64,000 nucleotides of DNA from M3007 sp040383605 (GCA_040383605.1 JBEIDF010000002.1:1-64000), one strand, 5' to 3'; shown: positions 51,930 to 60,395, numbered from the stretch's first letter. Translations and numbers: made by a program. Notes: generated by a model from the letters alone, not told the origin.

Positions 51930-52451
51930 ATGAAAAATCCAGGTCTTCGTTATGGCGTATTCGGCGGATTGTCCGTCGTTCTTTATTTTTTAAGTTTTTA
52001 TTACAGCCAAAAAAATTTATTCATCAACCCGGTTGTCCAGTGGACTTCGATGATAATCTACGTACTGTGTATGTATCGGGCGGCGCGGGAGGATTTTGCG
52101 TTGCATGGCGTGGAGCGGGATTTTAGATTGCTTACCCGGACGCCTTTTTTGGTCTTCATCCTGATCAATCTGGCGTATTGGCTTTTTTACTACAGCATCC
52201 ATTTGGCCGATCCGGAGTTGCTGGCCATGGAAACGCAGGCGCAGTTGTCGGCTTTGCAGCAGCAGATCGCCGCTGGGGTGGGGGATCCGGAGCAGGCGAA
52301 CCTTATCCGGGAGCAGATTCAATTTCTCCAAAAGGAGGGAATGAGTATGACCCTGGGGCCGGTGCTGATGCAGATGGCGCGCGGGGCGATCGGCGGATTT
52401 GGCTTGGCTTCCGTACTGGTGATACTTTTGAAAAATTCCTACAAAAATTGA
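51930..52451 (+). CDS. DUF4199-like membrane protein, second copy
   Basis: 173 residues from ATG 51930 (MKNPGLRYGVFGGLSVVLYF). Four predicted helices, at about 10-24, 31-49, 66-84 and 150-168. The helix 3-4 linker is long and glutamine/glutamate-rich (METQAQLSALQQQIAAGVGD; IREQIQFLQKEGMSM), unlike the classical DUF4199 linker but in the same position and ending in a helix. Weak similarity, same topology and adjacency suggest an ancient duplication. Function unknown. The hydrolase-like gene starts 11 bp after its stop. Confidence 0.65.
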   Translation: MKNPGLRYGVFGGLSVVLYFLSFYYSQKNLFINPVVQWTSMIIYVLCMYRAAREDFALHGVERDFRLLTRTPFLVFILINLAYWLFYYSIHLADPELLAMETQAQLSALQQQIAAGVGDPEQANLIREQIQFLQKEGMSMTLGPVLMQMARGAIGGFGLASVLVILLKNSYKN

Positions 52452-52461
52452 GCGCTGCGTT

Positions 52462-53454
52462 ATGAAAATCATGCCGGATCGCCGGTCGTCTCAAACGGGA
52501 AATCCGCACCGAAAATCCATTCGGTCACTGTCGTTTTCCGGCGTTCTGCGGTGGTCGCTGTTCATCGGCGTCCTGGTGTGGATAGGGCTAAACCTGTATC
52601 AGGACATTCCTTTGGCCGATTTGAAAGCGCGATATACCTTCCCCGATTCCCGATTTGTGTCGGTAGAGGGCATGGAGGTGCACTACCGGCGTTGTGGAAA
52701 AGGCGAGCCTATCCTGTTGTTGCACGATGCAAACAGTTCCCTGCACACTTGGTCGGGCTGGATAGATTCGCTCTCGGCGCATTACGAGGTTATTGCATTG
52801 GACTTGCCAGGCTTCGGGCTTACGGGCCCTAATCCGCGGGGAAGTTACAGCGCGTTTATGTACGTCAATTTTTTGGAGCAGTTTACCAAGGCGCTCAAAT
52901 TACCGCGATTTCACCTTGTCGGTAACGGGTTGGGCGCTCAGATTGCCTGGTTTTACGCGGCAGAGCATCCTGACCGCCTGCGGCGGCTCATTTTGTTGAG
53001 CGCGCCCGGGTTTGAGAAATCACCGTTTTCGCTGGTGACGTACATCGCCCAGACGCCCGTACTCAACCGCATTTTATGGCGCGTTACGCCCCGGTTTTGC
53101 GTACGCGTCCTGTTGGAAAATATGTATGCCGACGATGCGCGCGCCGACGAGGCCCTGCTCATCCGGCATTTCGAATTGCTGCGCCGCCCAGGCAATCGGA
53201 AGGCGATTACCGATCGAGCCCAGGTGCGCGACAACCGGCCGCCGGCCGCCATGGTGGAGCAGATCAGCGCGCCAACCCTGATTCTTTGGGGCGCGGAAGA
53301 CACCCAGATATCGCCGGAAAATGCATACGAGTTCCACCGCCTGATTCGCGGCTCCCTGTTGCGTATTTACCAAAATACCGGCCATTGGCCGCAGGAAGAG
53401 AGTCCGGGAGCAACCGTCCGGGATGCGCAGAGTTTCCTGCTGGGAAAGTTTTAG
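52462..53454 (+). CDS. Membrane-anchored alpha/beta-hydrolase-fold protein lacking the nucleophile serine
   Basis: 330 residues. An N-terminal transmembrane anchor (LRWSLFIGVLVWIGLNLY, about 30-47) precedes an alpha/beta-hydrolase domain: FVSVEGMEVHYRRCGKGEPILLLHD-like start, VIALDLPGFGLTGPN, and LVGNGLGAQIAWFYAAEHPDRLRRLILLSAPG with the nucleophile elbow. The canonical G-x-S-x-G is G-N-G-L-G here (codon GGG), and the oxyanion HG is HD. The acid (WGAEDTQIS) and histidine (NTGHWPQ) are retained. It is therefore either a non-hydrolytic pseudoenzyme or one with an altered mechanism. Cotranscribed with the DUF4199-like genes. Confidence 0.85.
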   Translation: MKIMPDRRSSQTGNPHRKSIRSLSFSGVLRWSLFIGVLVWIGLNLYQDIPLADLKARYTFPDSRFVSVEGMEVHYRRCGKGEPILLLHDANSSLHTWSGWIDSLSAHYEVIALDLPGFGLTGPNPRGSYSAFMYVNFLEQFTKALKLPRFHLVGNGLGAQIAWFYAAEHPDRLRRLILLSAPGFEKSPFSLVTYIAQTPVLNRILWRVTPRFCVRVLLENMYADDARADEALLIRHFELLRRPGNRKAITDRAQVRDNRPPAAMVEQISAPTLILWGAEDTQISPENAYEFHRLIRGSLLRIYQNTGHWPQEESPGATVRDAQSFLLGKF

Positions 53455-53489
53455 AATAGGCTCTGAATATCCCTGCGAAACGCAACTGG

Positions 53490-53560
53490 GTTTTCCTCAT
53501 TCTTTGTGATTTTTTGCAGAAGATCAAGAAAATCGCTTCGGCTGGCTGAAAACAGACTCG
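53490..53560. repeat. Possible degenerate relative of the 162-bp palindromic element
   Basis: CATTCTTTGTGATTTTTTGC here aligns with CATACTTTGCGATTTTTTGC at the centre of the 7182-7343 element with 2 differences, and a following ATCAAGAAAATCGC resembles the other arm. The ends are not recognisable, so this is tentative. Confidence 0.35.
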
Positions 53561-53625
53561 TTTTTGTGCCAGCCGCCACTAATTTAAAAGCACAGGAAAA
53601 AACCAAAATTTCCAAAAAAAATCTT

Positions 53626-53633
53626 TATTTTTG
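53626..53633 (+). promoter_or_regulatory. -7 element for the LolA-like transport cluster
   Basis: TATTTTTG matches TAnnTTTG, 46 bp before the ATG at 53680. The -33 region is A-rich without a clear TTG. Confidence 0.45.
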
Positions 53634-53679
53634 CCTGTTAGCAATCCCGCACGTTGGTTTCATTTGCAAACGCCACCCT

Positions 53680-54444
53680 ATGAAAAATACCGCGATCAAT
53701 CTGCTCGTGCGTTCAATCGTTTTTTTAGTAGCCTCGAACGCCGCGCTATACGGACAGGACGCAAAAGAAATCGTCCGGCGCGCAGAAGACCATGCGCGGG
53801 GGAAAACCTCCATCGCGGAAATGACGATTACGACCGTGCGCCCAAAGTGGACGCGCAGCCTCGACATGAAAGTATGGATGAAAGGAACCGATTTTGCCCT
53901 GCTCCTCGTGCAGTCGCCCGCGAAAGACAAAGGAATTGCCTACTTGAAAAGAAAAAAAGAGGTCTGGAACTGGCTGCCCAGTTTGGAACGCACCATCAAA
54001 TTGCCGCCTTCGATGATGGGACAGTCTTGGATGGGCACCGATTTTACCAACGACGACCTGGTGAAGGAGGCCTCTGCGCTGGAGGATTACAACCATACCT
54101 TGCTCGGATCGGAAATGCAGGACGCGCGCGCCTGCTATAAAATCGAAATGGTTCCCAAGCCAGCGGCGGCGGTTGTGTGGAGCAAGGTGCTGGTGTGGAT
54201 TGACAAAAAGGATTACCTGCAAATGCGCACCGAATTTTACGACGACGCCGGCGATTTGGTAAACACCCTGATAGCCTCAGACGTCCGGATTTTGGGCGGC
54301 CGGCTGTTACCCGCTACCCTGACGATGCTTCCGGCGGATAAATCCGGCCATAAAACGGAAATTCGCTATCGGAGCATGCTATACGATCAGCCAATCAGCG
54401 ATGATTTTTTTACAACCGATAATTTGAGTCGAGTGAAAGGATAA
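53680..54444 (+). CDS. LolA-like outer-membrane lipoprotein-sorting protein
   Basis: 254 residues from ATG 53680. Signal peptide (INLLVRSIVFLVASNAALYGQ), then a LolA/LppX-type half-barrel: EIVRRAEDHARGKTSIAEMT, VRPKWTRSLDMKVWMKGTDF, VWNWLPSLERTIKLPPSMMGQSW split here as VWNWLPSLERTIKLPPS, and VLVWIDKKDYLQMRTEFYDD. This subgroup (COG2834-like) usually neighbours FtsX-like or RND-type exporters rather than classical lolB. Predicted to carry a lipid or lipoprotein across the periplasm for the ABC complex encoded immediately downstream (58 bp). Confidence 0.88.
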   Translation: MKNTAINLLVRSIVFLVASNAALYGQDAKEIVRRAEDHARGKTSIAEMTITTVRPKWTRSLDMKVWMKGTDFALLLVQSPAKDKGIAYLKRKKEVWNWLPSLERTIKLPPSMMGQSWMGTDFTNDDLVKEASALEDYNHTLLGSEMQDARACYKIEMVPKPAAAVVWSKVLVWIDKKDYLQMRTEFYDDAGDLVNTLIASDVRILGGRLLPATLTMLPADKSGHKTEIRYRSMLYDQPISDDFFTTDNLSRVKG

Positions 54445-54501
54445 CATGCCCGGCGCTTCGCCAAGCGTAGCGGGGTGTTTTTATATCAATCAACCCTATT
54501 C

Positions 54502-55716
54502 ATGCTCCTCCTTCTTGCCTGGCGCAACATTTGGCGCAACCGCCACCGTTCTTGGATCACCATGGCTTCCGTGGCGGGCGCTGTCGTGTTGGCCGTCCTG
54601 ATGGCGTCTTTGCAGAAAGGCGTTTTTGAACACCTGATCAAAAATGTCGTCAGCCTTTACACCGGTTACGTGCAGGTACACGCGAAAGGGTATTGGAAAG
54701 AACAGGTGCTGGAGAATAGCTTTGAGTGGACAGCGGATCTGAACCGGCGTGTCTCGAGCCGGCCCGGCGTGGCCTTGGCGGCCCCTCGCCTGGAGGCTTT
54801 TGCACTGGCCTCCAGCGGTGAAAAAACACGGGGCTGTCTGGTAGTGGGCGTGGAACCCGAACAGGAAGACCGGATTACCGCCTTGCGCTCGAAAGTAGCG
54901 GTGGGCGATTTTTTATCGGAGGATCGCCCGGGTATCCTGGTGGCGGGCGGACTGGCGGAAAAGTTGGATTTGCAACTCGGCGATACCTTGGTTTTGTTGT
55001 CGCAGGGATATTATGGCAGCACGGCAGCGGGTAAATATGCGATCCGAGGTTTGTTGCATTTTGGGTCGCCGGAACTGAACAACTCCGTGGCCTACCTCTC
55101 CTTACCGCAGGCGCAAACCTGGTTGGACGCGCCCGGGCGCGTGACGGCTTTGGCGCTGGGCCTGCAGGAATCCGCCGATCCGGTTGCAGTGACCGCTGAT
55201 TTGCGCGGCGCGCTGGACACAGCCTACGAGGTAATGAGCTGGGAGGATATGATGCCGGATATTGTGCAACACATTCAATCGGATACGATTGGCATGTATA
55301 TTTTTTTGGGCGTGCTCTATCTGGTCATCGCCTTTGGCATTTTTTCCACCCTGCTCATGATGTATGTGGAACGCCGGCGGGAATTTGGAATGCTTGTCGC
55401 TCTTGGTATGCGGAAAGCGCGCATAGCTGGGATGATCCTGGCGGAATCCGTGATGCTCACCATGTCTGGCGTCGCCCTCGGCGTGTTGCTGAGCTTCCCT
55501 GTCATCTGGTATTTTGCAAAATATCCCCTTCGGTTTAGCGGCGAAATCGCTAAAATATATGAAAAATTCGGTTTCGAGGCCGTCTTTCCTGCTTCTACCA
55601 ACCCCGCAGTGTTTTTAATCCAAACAACCACCGTCCTGGCCCTCGGCCTCCTCCTCGCCCTCTACCCCGCCTGGAAAGTCCTCAAAATCAACCTCTTGGA
55701 ATCCATGAGAAAATAA
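54502..55716 (+). CDS. FtsX/LolC-type ABC transporter permease 1
   Basis: 404 residues from ATG 54502 (MLLLLAWRNIWRNRHRSWIT). Topology of the MacB/LolCE class: one N-terminal helix (SWITMASVAGAVVLAVLMAS), a ~220-residue periplasmic domain, then three C-terminal helices beginning at MYIFLGVLYLVIAFGIFSTL, including the FtsX motif MYVERRREFGMLVALGMRKA. Paired with the second permease 28 bp downstream and the LolD-type ATPase. Substrate unknown; transfer to the LolA-like protein is inferred. Confidence 0.92.
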   Translation: MLLLLAWRNIWRNRHRSWITMASVAGAVVLAVLMASLQKGVFEHLIKNVVSLYTGYVQVHAKGYWKEQVLENSFEWTADLNRRVSSRPGVALAAPRLEAFALASSGEKTRGCLVVGVEPEQEDRITALRSKVAVGDFLSEDRPGILVAGGLAEKLDLQLGDTLVLLSQGYYGSTAAGKYAIRGLLHFGSPELNNSVAYLSLPQAQTWLDAPGRVTALALGLQESADPVAVTADLRGALDTAYEVMSWEDMMPDIVQHIQSDTIGMYIFLGVLYLVIAFGIFSTLLMMYVERRREFGMLVALGMRKARIAGMILAESVMLTMSGVALGVLLSFPVIWYFAKYPLRFSGEIAKIYEKFGFEAVFPASTNPAVFLIQTTTVLALGLLLALYPAWKVLKINLLESMRK

Positions 55717-55740
55717 TCCACAATCCCAAATCCGCAATCC
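55715..55740. repeat. GGATTG(C/G)GG-type short-repeat island (C-rich on +)
   Basis: TAATCCACAATCCCAAATCC then GCAATCC spans the stop codon of permease 1 and the 28-bp gap to permease 2. Confidence 0.6.
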
Positions 55741-55744
55741 AGTC

Positions 55745-56950
55745 ATGCTTTTCCTCATTTCCTGGCGAAACCTCTGGCGTTATCCCGCACGTAGTTTCCT
55801 GATCATGGGCTCCGTGGTGCTCGGCGTCTGGGCCGGCTTGTTCACCAATGCGATTTATTTCGGCATGGGGGAGAGCCGGAAAACGATCGCAATCCGGCAC
55901 GAAGTATCGCATATTCAGGTGCACCACCGGAAGTTTCAGGACGACAAAGAGGCGCAGTTTTCGCTCTCGGTGGATTCGCTGGAGCAGGCCTTTCGGGCAT
56001 ATCCTGAAATAGCGGCCTATTCTTTGCGGACGGTTGGAAGCGCGATGGTCGCAAACGCCTCCGGCAGCAGGGGCATCACGCTGAATGGTATAGACCCCGC
56101 CCGGGAACAGGCGACGCGGCCCTTGAAGGATTTTCTGGTGGCGGGGGATTACCTGGATACCGCCTTAGCCCATCGCGTGTACCTCAGCACCCGATTAGCC
56201 GAGCGGATGAATCTGGAAGTTGGCAATAAAGTCGTGCTGACCATGCTGGATACGGCAAATAATATCGTGGCGGGCGCTTTTCGGATATGCGGGTTGTTTA
56301 AGTCAGCAAATGCGCCTTTCGATGAACAAAACGCCTATTTGCTCAAACACGAACTCGATGCGCTGCTGGGCACAACCGGCCGCGCCCATGAGGCGGCCAT
56401 GATGCTGCAGGACGAGCAGGCCATCGGCAAAGTCTGCGCCGGCCTGAACGCCTCGCTGCCGGACGCGCTTGCGGAAGACTGGACGGTCATCTCTCCGGAG
56501 ACTGCGCTGGTGCTGCAGTCGCTCGATCAGTTTGCAATCGTATTTATCCTGATCATCCTCTTGGCCCTGGCTTTCGGAATCGTCAATACGATGCTGATGG
56601 CCGTCCTGGAGCGCAGCCGGGAAATCCGAATGCTCCAAGCGATCGGGATGAACCGGACGCGGCTATTTTTCATGGTGTTGTTTGAAACGGTCTTTTTGAC
56701 GATTGGAGGGCTTTTGCCCGGACTGCTGCTGGCATGGCTTAGCGTGGCGTGGATGGGTCGAACCGGTCTTGATCTCAGCCGCGTGGCGGGCGATCTGATG
56801 CGCAGTTTCGGCTACGGTGCAGTGATTTATCCGTACTTGCCTGCCAGGACAGTCGTGCAAACCGTCGTACTCGTATTCATTACGGCGCTGTTGTCGGCAA
56901 TTTTCCCGGCATTGCGCGCCATTAAACTCCGCCAGAATCCACCGGCTTGA
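55745..56950 (+). CDS. FtsX/LolE-type ABC transporter permease 2
   Basis: 401 residues. Same architecture as permease 1: MLFLISWRNLWRYPARSFLI start, a first helix (MGSVVLGVWAGLFTNAIYF), a periplasmic domain including LSTRLAERMNLEVGNKVVLTM, and three C-terminal helices from FAIVFILIILLALAFGIVNT with the FtsX motif AVLERSREIRMLQAIGMNRT. The two permeases are clearly diverged paralogues, as LolC and LolE are. The ATPase gene begins 28 bp downstream. Confidence 0.92.
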   Translation: MLFLISWRNLWRYPARSFLIMGSVVLGVWAGLFTNAIYFGMGESRKTIAIRHEVSHIQVHHRKFQDDKEAQFSLSVDSLEQAFRAYPEIAAYSLRTVGSAMVANASGSRGITLNGIDPAREQATRPLKDFLVAGDYLDTALAHRVYLSTRLAERMNLEVGNKVVLTMLDTANNIVAGAFRICGLFKSANAPFDEQNAYLLKHELDALLGTTGRAHEAAMMLQDEQAIGKVCAGLNASLPDALAEDWTVISPETALVLQSLDQFAIVFILIILLALAFGIVNTMLMAVLERSREIRMLQAIGMNRTRLFFMVLFETVFLTIGGLLPGLLLAWLSVAWMGRTGLDLSRVAGDLMRSFGYGAVIYPYLPARTVVQTVVLVFITALLSAIFPALRAIKLRQNPPA

Positions 56951-56977
56951 GTCAAATTACCTACAATACCTCCGCAC

Positions 56978-57670
56978 ATGGTCATAGACGCACACAATAT
57001 TTCGAAGATTTATCAACCCGATACCGTCCCGGTGTACGCGGTAAACAACGTGCATCTGCATATCGAAAAGGGCGAGTTTACTGCTCTGGTAGGTCCCTCG
57101 GGTTCGGGAAAGACGACCCTGTTGAATATAATAGGCGGACTCGATCAACCGACCTCCGGGCAGGTGCTCATCAATGGGACGGATTTATCCACCTTGTCGC
57201 CGAACGCGCTGATTGATTTCCGCTTGCACAACATTGGATTTGTGTTTCAATCCTACAACCTGCTGCCGGTGCTTTCTGCAGGCGAAAACATCGAATTTAT
57301 CATGCTCCTGCAGAAAATACCAGCGTCCGAACGGGCAACGCGCGTCCGGGAACTCCTTCAGGCGGTGGGACTGGAAGATAAAAAAGACGCGCGTCCCGCC
57401 CAACTCTCCGGCGGTCAGCAACAGCGCGTAGCCGTAGCACGGGCCTTGGCGTCCAAGCCCCAGATCATTTTGGCCGACGAACCTACCGCGAATCTCGACG
57501 GGCAGTCAGCCGCCAATTTGCTCGACATCATGGAAAAACTCAACCGGGAAGCGCATATTACGTTCCTTTTTTCCACACACGACAAGCGGGTGATTGACCG
57601 GGCGCGCCGCGTCATTACCCTGGTGGACGGCAGCGTGGCAAGTGACACCGCCGCCGTCCGTACTGAATGA
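56978..57670 (+). CDS. LolD/MacB-type ABC transporter ATP-binding protein
   Basis: 230 residues. Walker A GPSGSGKTTLLNIIGG, Q-loop FVFQSYNLLPVLSAGEN, signature PAQLSGGQQQRVAVARAL, Walker B QIILADEPTANLDG and H-loop FSTHDK. The motif set is that of LolD/MacB mechanotransmission ATPases that work with FtsX-fold permeases, here the two genes directly upstream. Cytoplasmic, bound to the inner membrane complex. Confidence 0.95.
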   Translation: MVIDAHNISKIYQPDTVPVYAVNNVHLHIEKGEFTALVGPSGSGKTTLLNIIGGLDQPTSGQVLINGTDLSTLSPNALIDFRLHNIGFVFQSYNLLPVLSAGENIEFIMLLQKIPASERATRVRELLQAVGLEDKKDARPAQLSGGQQQRVAVARALASKPQIILADEPTANLDGQSAANLLDIMEKLNREAHITFLFSTHDKRVIDRARRVITLVDGSVASDTAAVRTE

Positions 57671-57685
57671 TGCGCGTCCGCCCGA

Positions 57686-58120
57686 TTACTGGGCGCTAAA
57701 AAACTGCCGCACCGCCGCCACCATTTGGTTGGTGGTCATTTTATCGGTTGTGCGCACCTCCAAAACTACCGGGTGGTAGTGTTTGATGTGATCTATCGCT
57801 TTTTTTAATCCGAGTTTGGCTTCTGCCGGGCCGAACAGGAACAGCTCGTCCGTTGCCGGATCAATTGCCTCCAAGATGCGCTCGAAATAACCTTTTTCCT
57901 GGTGATGCCGGCGCTCGAGCATTTCCCGTTCAGAAACCCCGCCTTGCGCACCGTACGGAGTTTTCGGTGCAATGCCGCCTTTCGTAGCGCCGGTATCTAT
58001 TTCTGATTCGATGTGCCGGATAGCGGGAGCGCCCTCAATTTCATCAAACAGCGGAATGAGATAGGCTTCCTTGAAATCGAGCCAGATGCCCGTTCTTTTT
58101 TTTACTTCGTTCGTATTCAT
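57686..58120 (-). CDS. Uncharacterised protein with weak BaeRF/host-attachment-like character
   Basis: 144 residues, no signal peptide or membrane segment. N-terminal KKRTGIWLDFKEAYLIPLF is followed by a charged middle and a C-terminal alpha/beta region (DELFLFGPAEAKLGLKKAID, then VVLEVRTTDKMTTNQMVAAV). The layout, a predicted strand, loop and 'FGP' motif before a helix, recalls bacterial eRF1-like/host-attachment proteins, but similarity is too weak to name it. It is inserted on the opposite strand between the ABC ATPase (15 bp between stops) and the barrel gene. Confidence 0.6.
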   Translation of the reverse strand: MNTNEVKKRTGIWLDFKEAYLIPLFDEIEGAPAIRHIESEIDTGATKGGIAPKTPYGAQGGVSEREMLERRHHQEKGYFERILEAIDPATDELFLFGPAEAKLGLKKAIDHIKHYHPVVLEVRTTDKMTTNQMVAAVRQFFSAQ

Positions 58121-58231
58121 AACATGGATAAGTTTCGGACAAAGGTCGGTAGGTAACCCGTGCTTATTTACTGATGGGACGCACCCTGTGCAATGACAGA
58201 CATCACCCGCCCGCGCCGGCGCAAGACGTTG

Positions 58232-58239
58232 TACATTTG
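58232..58239 (+). promoter_or_regulatory. -7 element for the barrel gene at 58260
   Basis: TACATTTG matches TAnnTTTG but lies only 20 bp before the ATG, giving a leader of about 15 nt; no clear -33. Confidence 0.35.
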
Positions 58240-58259
58240 CATGATCACAAAGCGCCGTT

Positions 58260-59429
58260 ATGGTTCGATATATCGTATTTTTTTGTGTTTTTTTTGTGTT
58301 TTTCGCGCAGTTGGCGGCGCAGGCCGACTCGACCGCCGTTTCGCCCTGGCATTTGCGCGGGTATGTGAAAAACCTGCAACTGTGGAATTTCAGCAGCGAT
58401 CGAAACAGCCTGCTGTCCGGCGGCTTTTTTCACCACCGGTTGCAGCTGCGGTATGCGCCGGGGAACGCCTGGAGTTGGCAGGCCGATATTCGAAACCGGC
58501 TTTTTTACGGCGAGTGGGTGCGCGCGCAGCCGTACCTGCCGGATCAGTTGGATGCCGACAATGGGCTACTCGACCTGTCGTTCGTGCCGGTCAGTCGCCC
58601 CGCCCTGGTTGGCAGTGTCCTGATAGACCGTTTATACGGGCAGTTTCAGCGCGGCCGCTGGCAAGTCCGCCTGGGCCGTCAGCGGATAAATTGGGGCATG
58701 GCGCTGATCTGGAATCCGAACGATTGGTTTAATGCGTATAATTTTCTCGACTTCGACTACGAGGAGCGGCCCGGCAGCGATGCGCTCCGCGTGCAGTACC
58801 AAACCGGCGGTTTCGGCAATTTGGAACTGGCCCTCAGCAGCGGCGGAAGCGGCGCGGGGCGGCAGATCGGCGCCCTGCGGTACGGGACGCATACGGGCCG
58901 TTTCGACTGGCAGATATTGGCCGGCGTGTATCGCCGCTATGTAGCCCTGGGCGCCGGCTGGGCCGGCGACGTGGGTAAGTTTGGCTTCAAAGGCGAGACA
59001 AGCTTGTTCCAGCCCCTGCAGTCGGACAGCCTGGAAACTATCCTCAGCGCGACCCTCAGCCTCGACTACATGACCCAAAAACAATTATTTCTTTCTGCCG
59101 GCTTGTTAATTAACACCAACGGACAGGGCGGCGCGACGGATTTGGCGCGCCTGAGCCAGACCAACTTGTCGCCGACCAACCTCATGCCCGGAAAAGCTTC
59201 TTTCCTCGTATCGGCCAATTATCCGTTCACGCCCTTGCTCACCGGCAGTTGGACAACGGTATATGCGCCCAACGGCCACCTGCTGATCTGCATACCGGCG
59301 CTGGGCTGGTCCGTCGCCGAAAATTTTGATCTTGACCTCACCGGCCAATTTTTTTGGCTGGAGGAATCGGGCGGTAGTTTTGGCAACGCTGGCAACGGAC
59401 TGTTCCTGCGCGGGCGATGGAGCTATTGA
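58260..59429 (+). CDS. Outer-membrane beta-barrel protein associated with the LolA-like/ABC cluster
   Basis: 389 residues. Signal peptide (VRYIVFFCVFFVFFAQLAAQ), then long barrel strands: HHRLQLRYAPGNAWSWQADI, GQFQRGRWQVRLGRQRINWG, NPNDWFNAYNFLDFDYEERPG and LRVQYQTGGFGNLELALSSG; ends in aromatic WSY. The QRINWGxxxxxNPxDxFN motif is a hallmark of porin-like barrels that accompany LolA-like transport clusters (DUF1302-like). It follows the cluster on the same strand, interrupted only by one opposite-strand gene, so it is a plausible outer-membrane partner. Confidence 0.82.
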   Translation: MVRYIVFFCVFFVFFAQLAAQADSTAVSPWHLRGYVKNLQLWNFSSDRNSLLSGGFFHHRLQLRYAPGNAWSWQADIRNRLFYGEWVRAQPYLPDQLDADNGLLDLSFVPVSRPALVGSVLIDRLYGQFQRGRWQVRLGRQRINWGMALIWNPNDWFNAYNFLDFDYEERPGSDALRVQYQTGGFGNLELALSSGGSGAGRQIGALRYGTHTGRFDWQILAGVYRRYVALGAGWAGDVGKFGFKGETSLFQPLQSDSLETILSATLSLDYMTQKQLFLSAGLLINTNGQGGATDLARLSQTNLSPTNLMPGKASFLVSANYPFTPLLTGSWTTVYAPNGHLLICIPALGWSVAENFDLDLTGQFFWLEESGGSFGNAGNGLFLRGRWSY

Positions 59430-59441
59430 TCGCTATTTCTT

Positions 59442-59449
59442 TACCTTTG
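59442..59449 (+). promoter_or_regulatory. -7 element for truB
   Basis: TACCTTTG matches TAnnTTTG about 57 bp before the TTG start of truB; ATTG at 59425-59428 is too close for an ideal -33. Confidence 0.35.
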
Positions 59450-59505
59450 CCGCCGTACGGATCCAATCAATCCGCAGCCCTGCTCATCGTATAATATCGC
59501 CCGTT

Positions 59506-60327
59506 TTGAATTTGATCATCCTCGCCCCGGGAACACCGTTTCCCGACCCTTTCCCCCAAGGCGCCATCCTGCTTGTGGACAAGCCCATTGCCTGGACCTC
59601 CTTCGACGTCGTCAACAAAATCCGGTTTCTCCTGTGTCGGCGCCTGGGCATAAAAAAACTCAAAATTGGCCATGCCGGCACCCTCGACCCCCTGGCCACC
59701 GGATTGCTGATCCTCTGTACCGGCGATTACACCAAAAAAATAGAATATTTCCAGGAAATGACCAAAGAATACACCGGCACCCTCACCCTGGGCGCCGTTA
59801 CGGCCTCCTATGATTTGGAAAAACCGGTGGAGCAGACCTTCCCGGTCGCGCACATCAGCCCGGAACTAACGGAAGCGGTTCGCCGCCGTTTTATCGGCCC
59901 CATCCAACAAATACCGCCTGTTTTCTCCGCCATAAAAGTGGACGGCAAGCGGCTCTACAAAAACGCCCGCACGGGTGAAACCGTGCAAATTGAGCCGCGC
60001 ACCGTGACGATTTTCGAACTCGAACTGTCCAACCTGCGTCCCGCGCCCCCACAAACCCGGCAGGAACCCCTCATTTTGAATGACAAAGGCGCGCCGATCC
60101 GTCAATATCCCGACTATCCCGACGGCCTGCAACTTGATTTCCGCACCTGCTGCAGCAAAGGAACCTATATCCGCTCGCTCGCGTACGATATTGGACAGGC
60201 CCTCGACAGCGGCGCCTATCTAAGCAGCCTCCGGCGCACCCAAACCGGCGGATTCTCTGTGGAGGACGCCTGGCAGGTTGCCGATTTGATCGCCTGGATT
60301 CAGACCGCCCGCCCGGATAATCCGTGA
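59506..60327 (+). CDS. truB: tRNA pseudouridine(55) synthase
   Basis: 273 residues from TTG 59506 (reading MNLIILAPGTPFPDPFPQGA); no ATG exists between the -7 element and the conserved domain, so a non-ATG start is required. TTG 59512 is an alternative. Catalytic D61 lies in KIGHAGTLDPLATGLLIL. Other motifs: LLVDKPIAWTSFDVVNKIR, VFSAIKVDGKRLYKNAR and CSKGTYIRSLAYDIG. Modifies U55 of the T-loop in all elongator tRNAs. Followed by rpsU. Confidence 0.95.
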   Translation: MNLIILAPGTPFPDPFPQGAILLVDKPIAWTSFDVVNKIRFLLCRRLGIKKLKIGHAGTLDPLATGLLILCTGDYTKKIEYFQEMTKEYTGTLTLGAVTASYDLEKPVEQTFPVAHISPELTEAVRRRFIGPIQQIPPVFSAIKVDGKRLYKNARTGETVQIEPRTVTIFELELSNLRPAPPQTRQEPLILNDKGAPIRQYPDYPDGLQLDFRTCCSKGTYIRSLAYDIGQALDSGAYLSSLRRTQTGGFSVEDAWQVADLIAWIQTARPDNP

Positions 60328-60364
60328 TCGCCCGGCGTGCCCGTATAAATTTATCAAACTTCAT

Positions 60365-60395
60365 TTTGGGAATAAAAAGGATTGTCGTATCTTTG
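60365..60395 (+). promoter_or_regulatory. Bacteroidota-type promoter for rpsU-xerC
   Basis: TTTG at 60365-60368 and TATCTTTG at 60388-60395, spacer 19 bp: the best -33/-7 pair in the window. Predicted transcript start near 60401, about 46 nt before the rpsU ATG. Confidence 0.65.
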
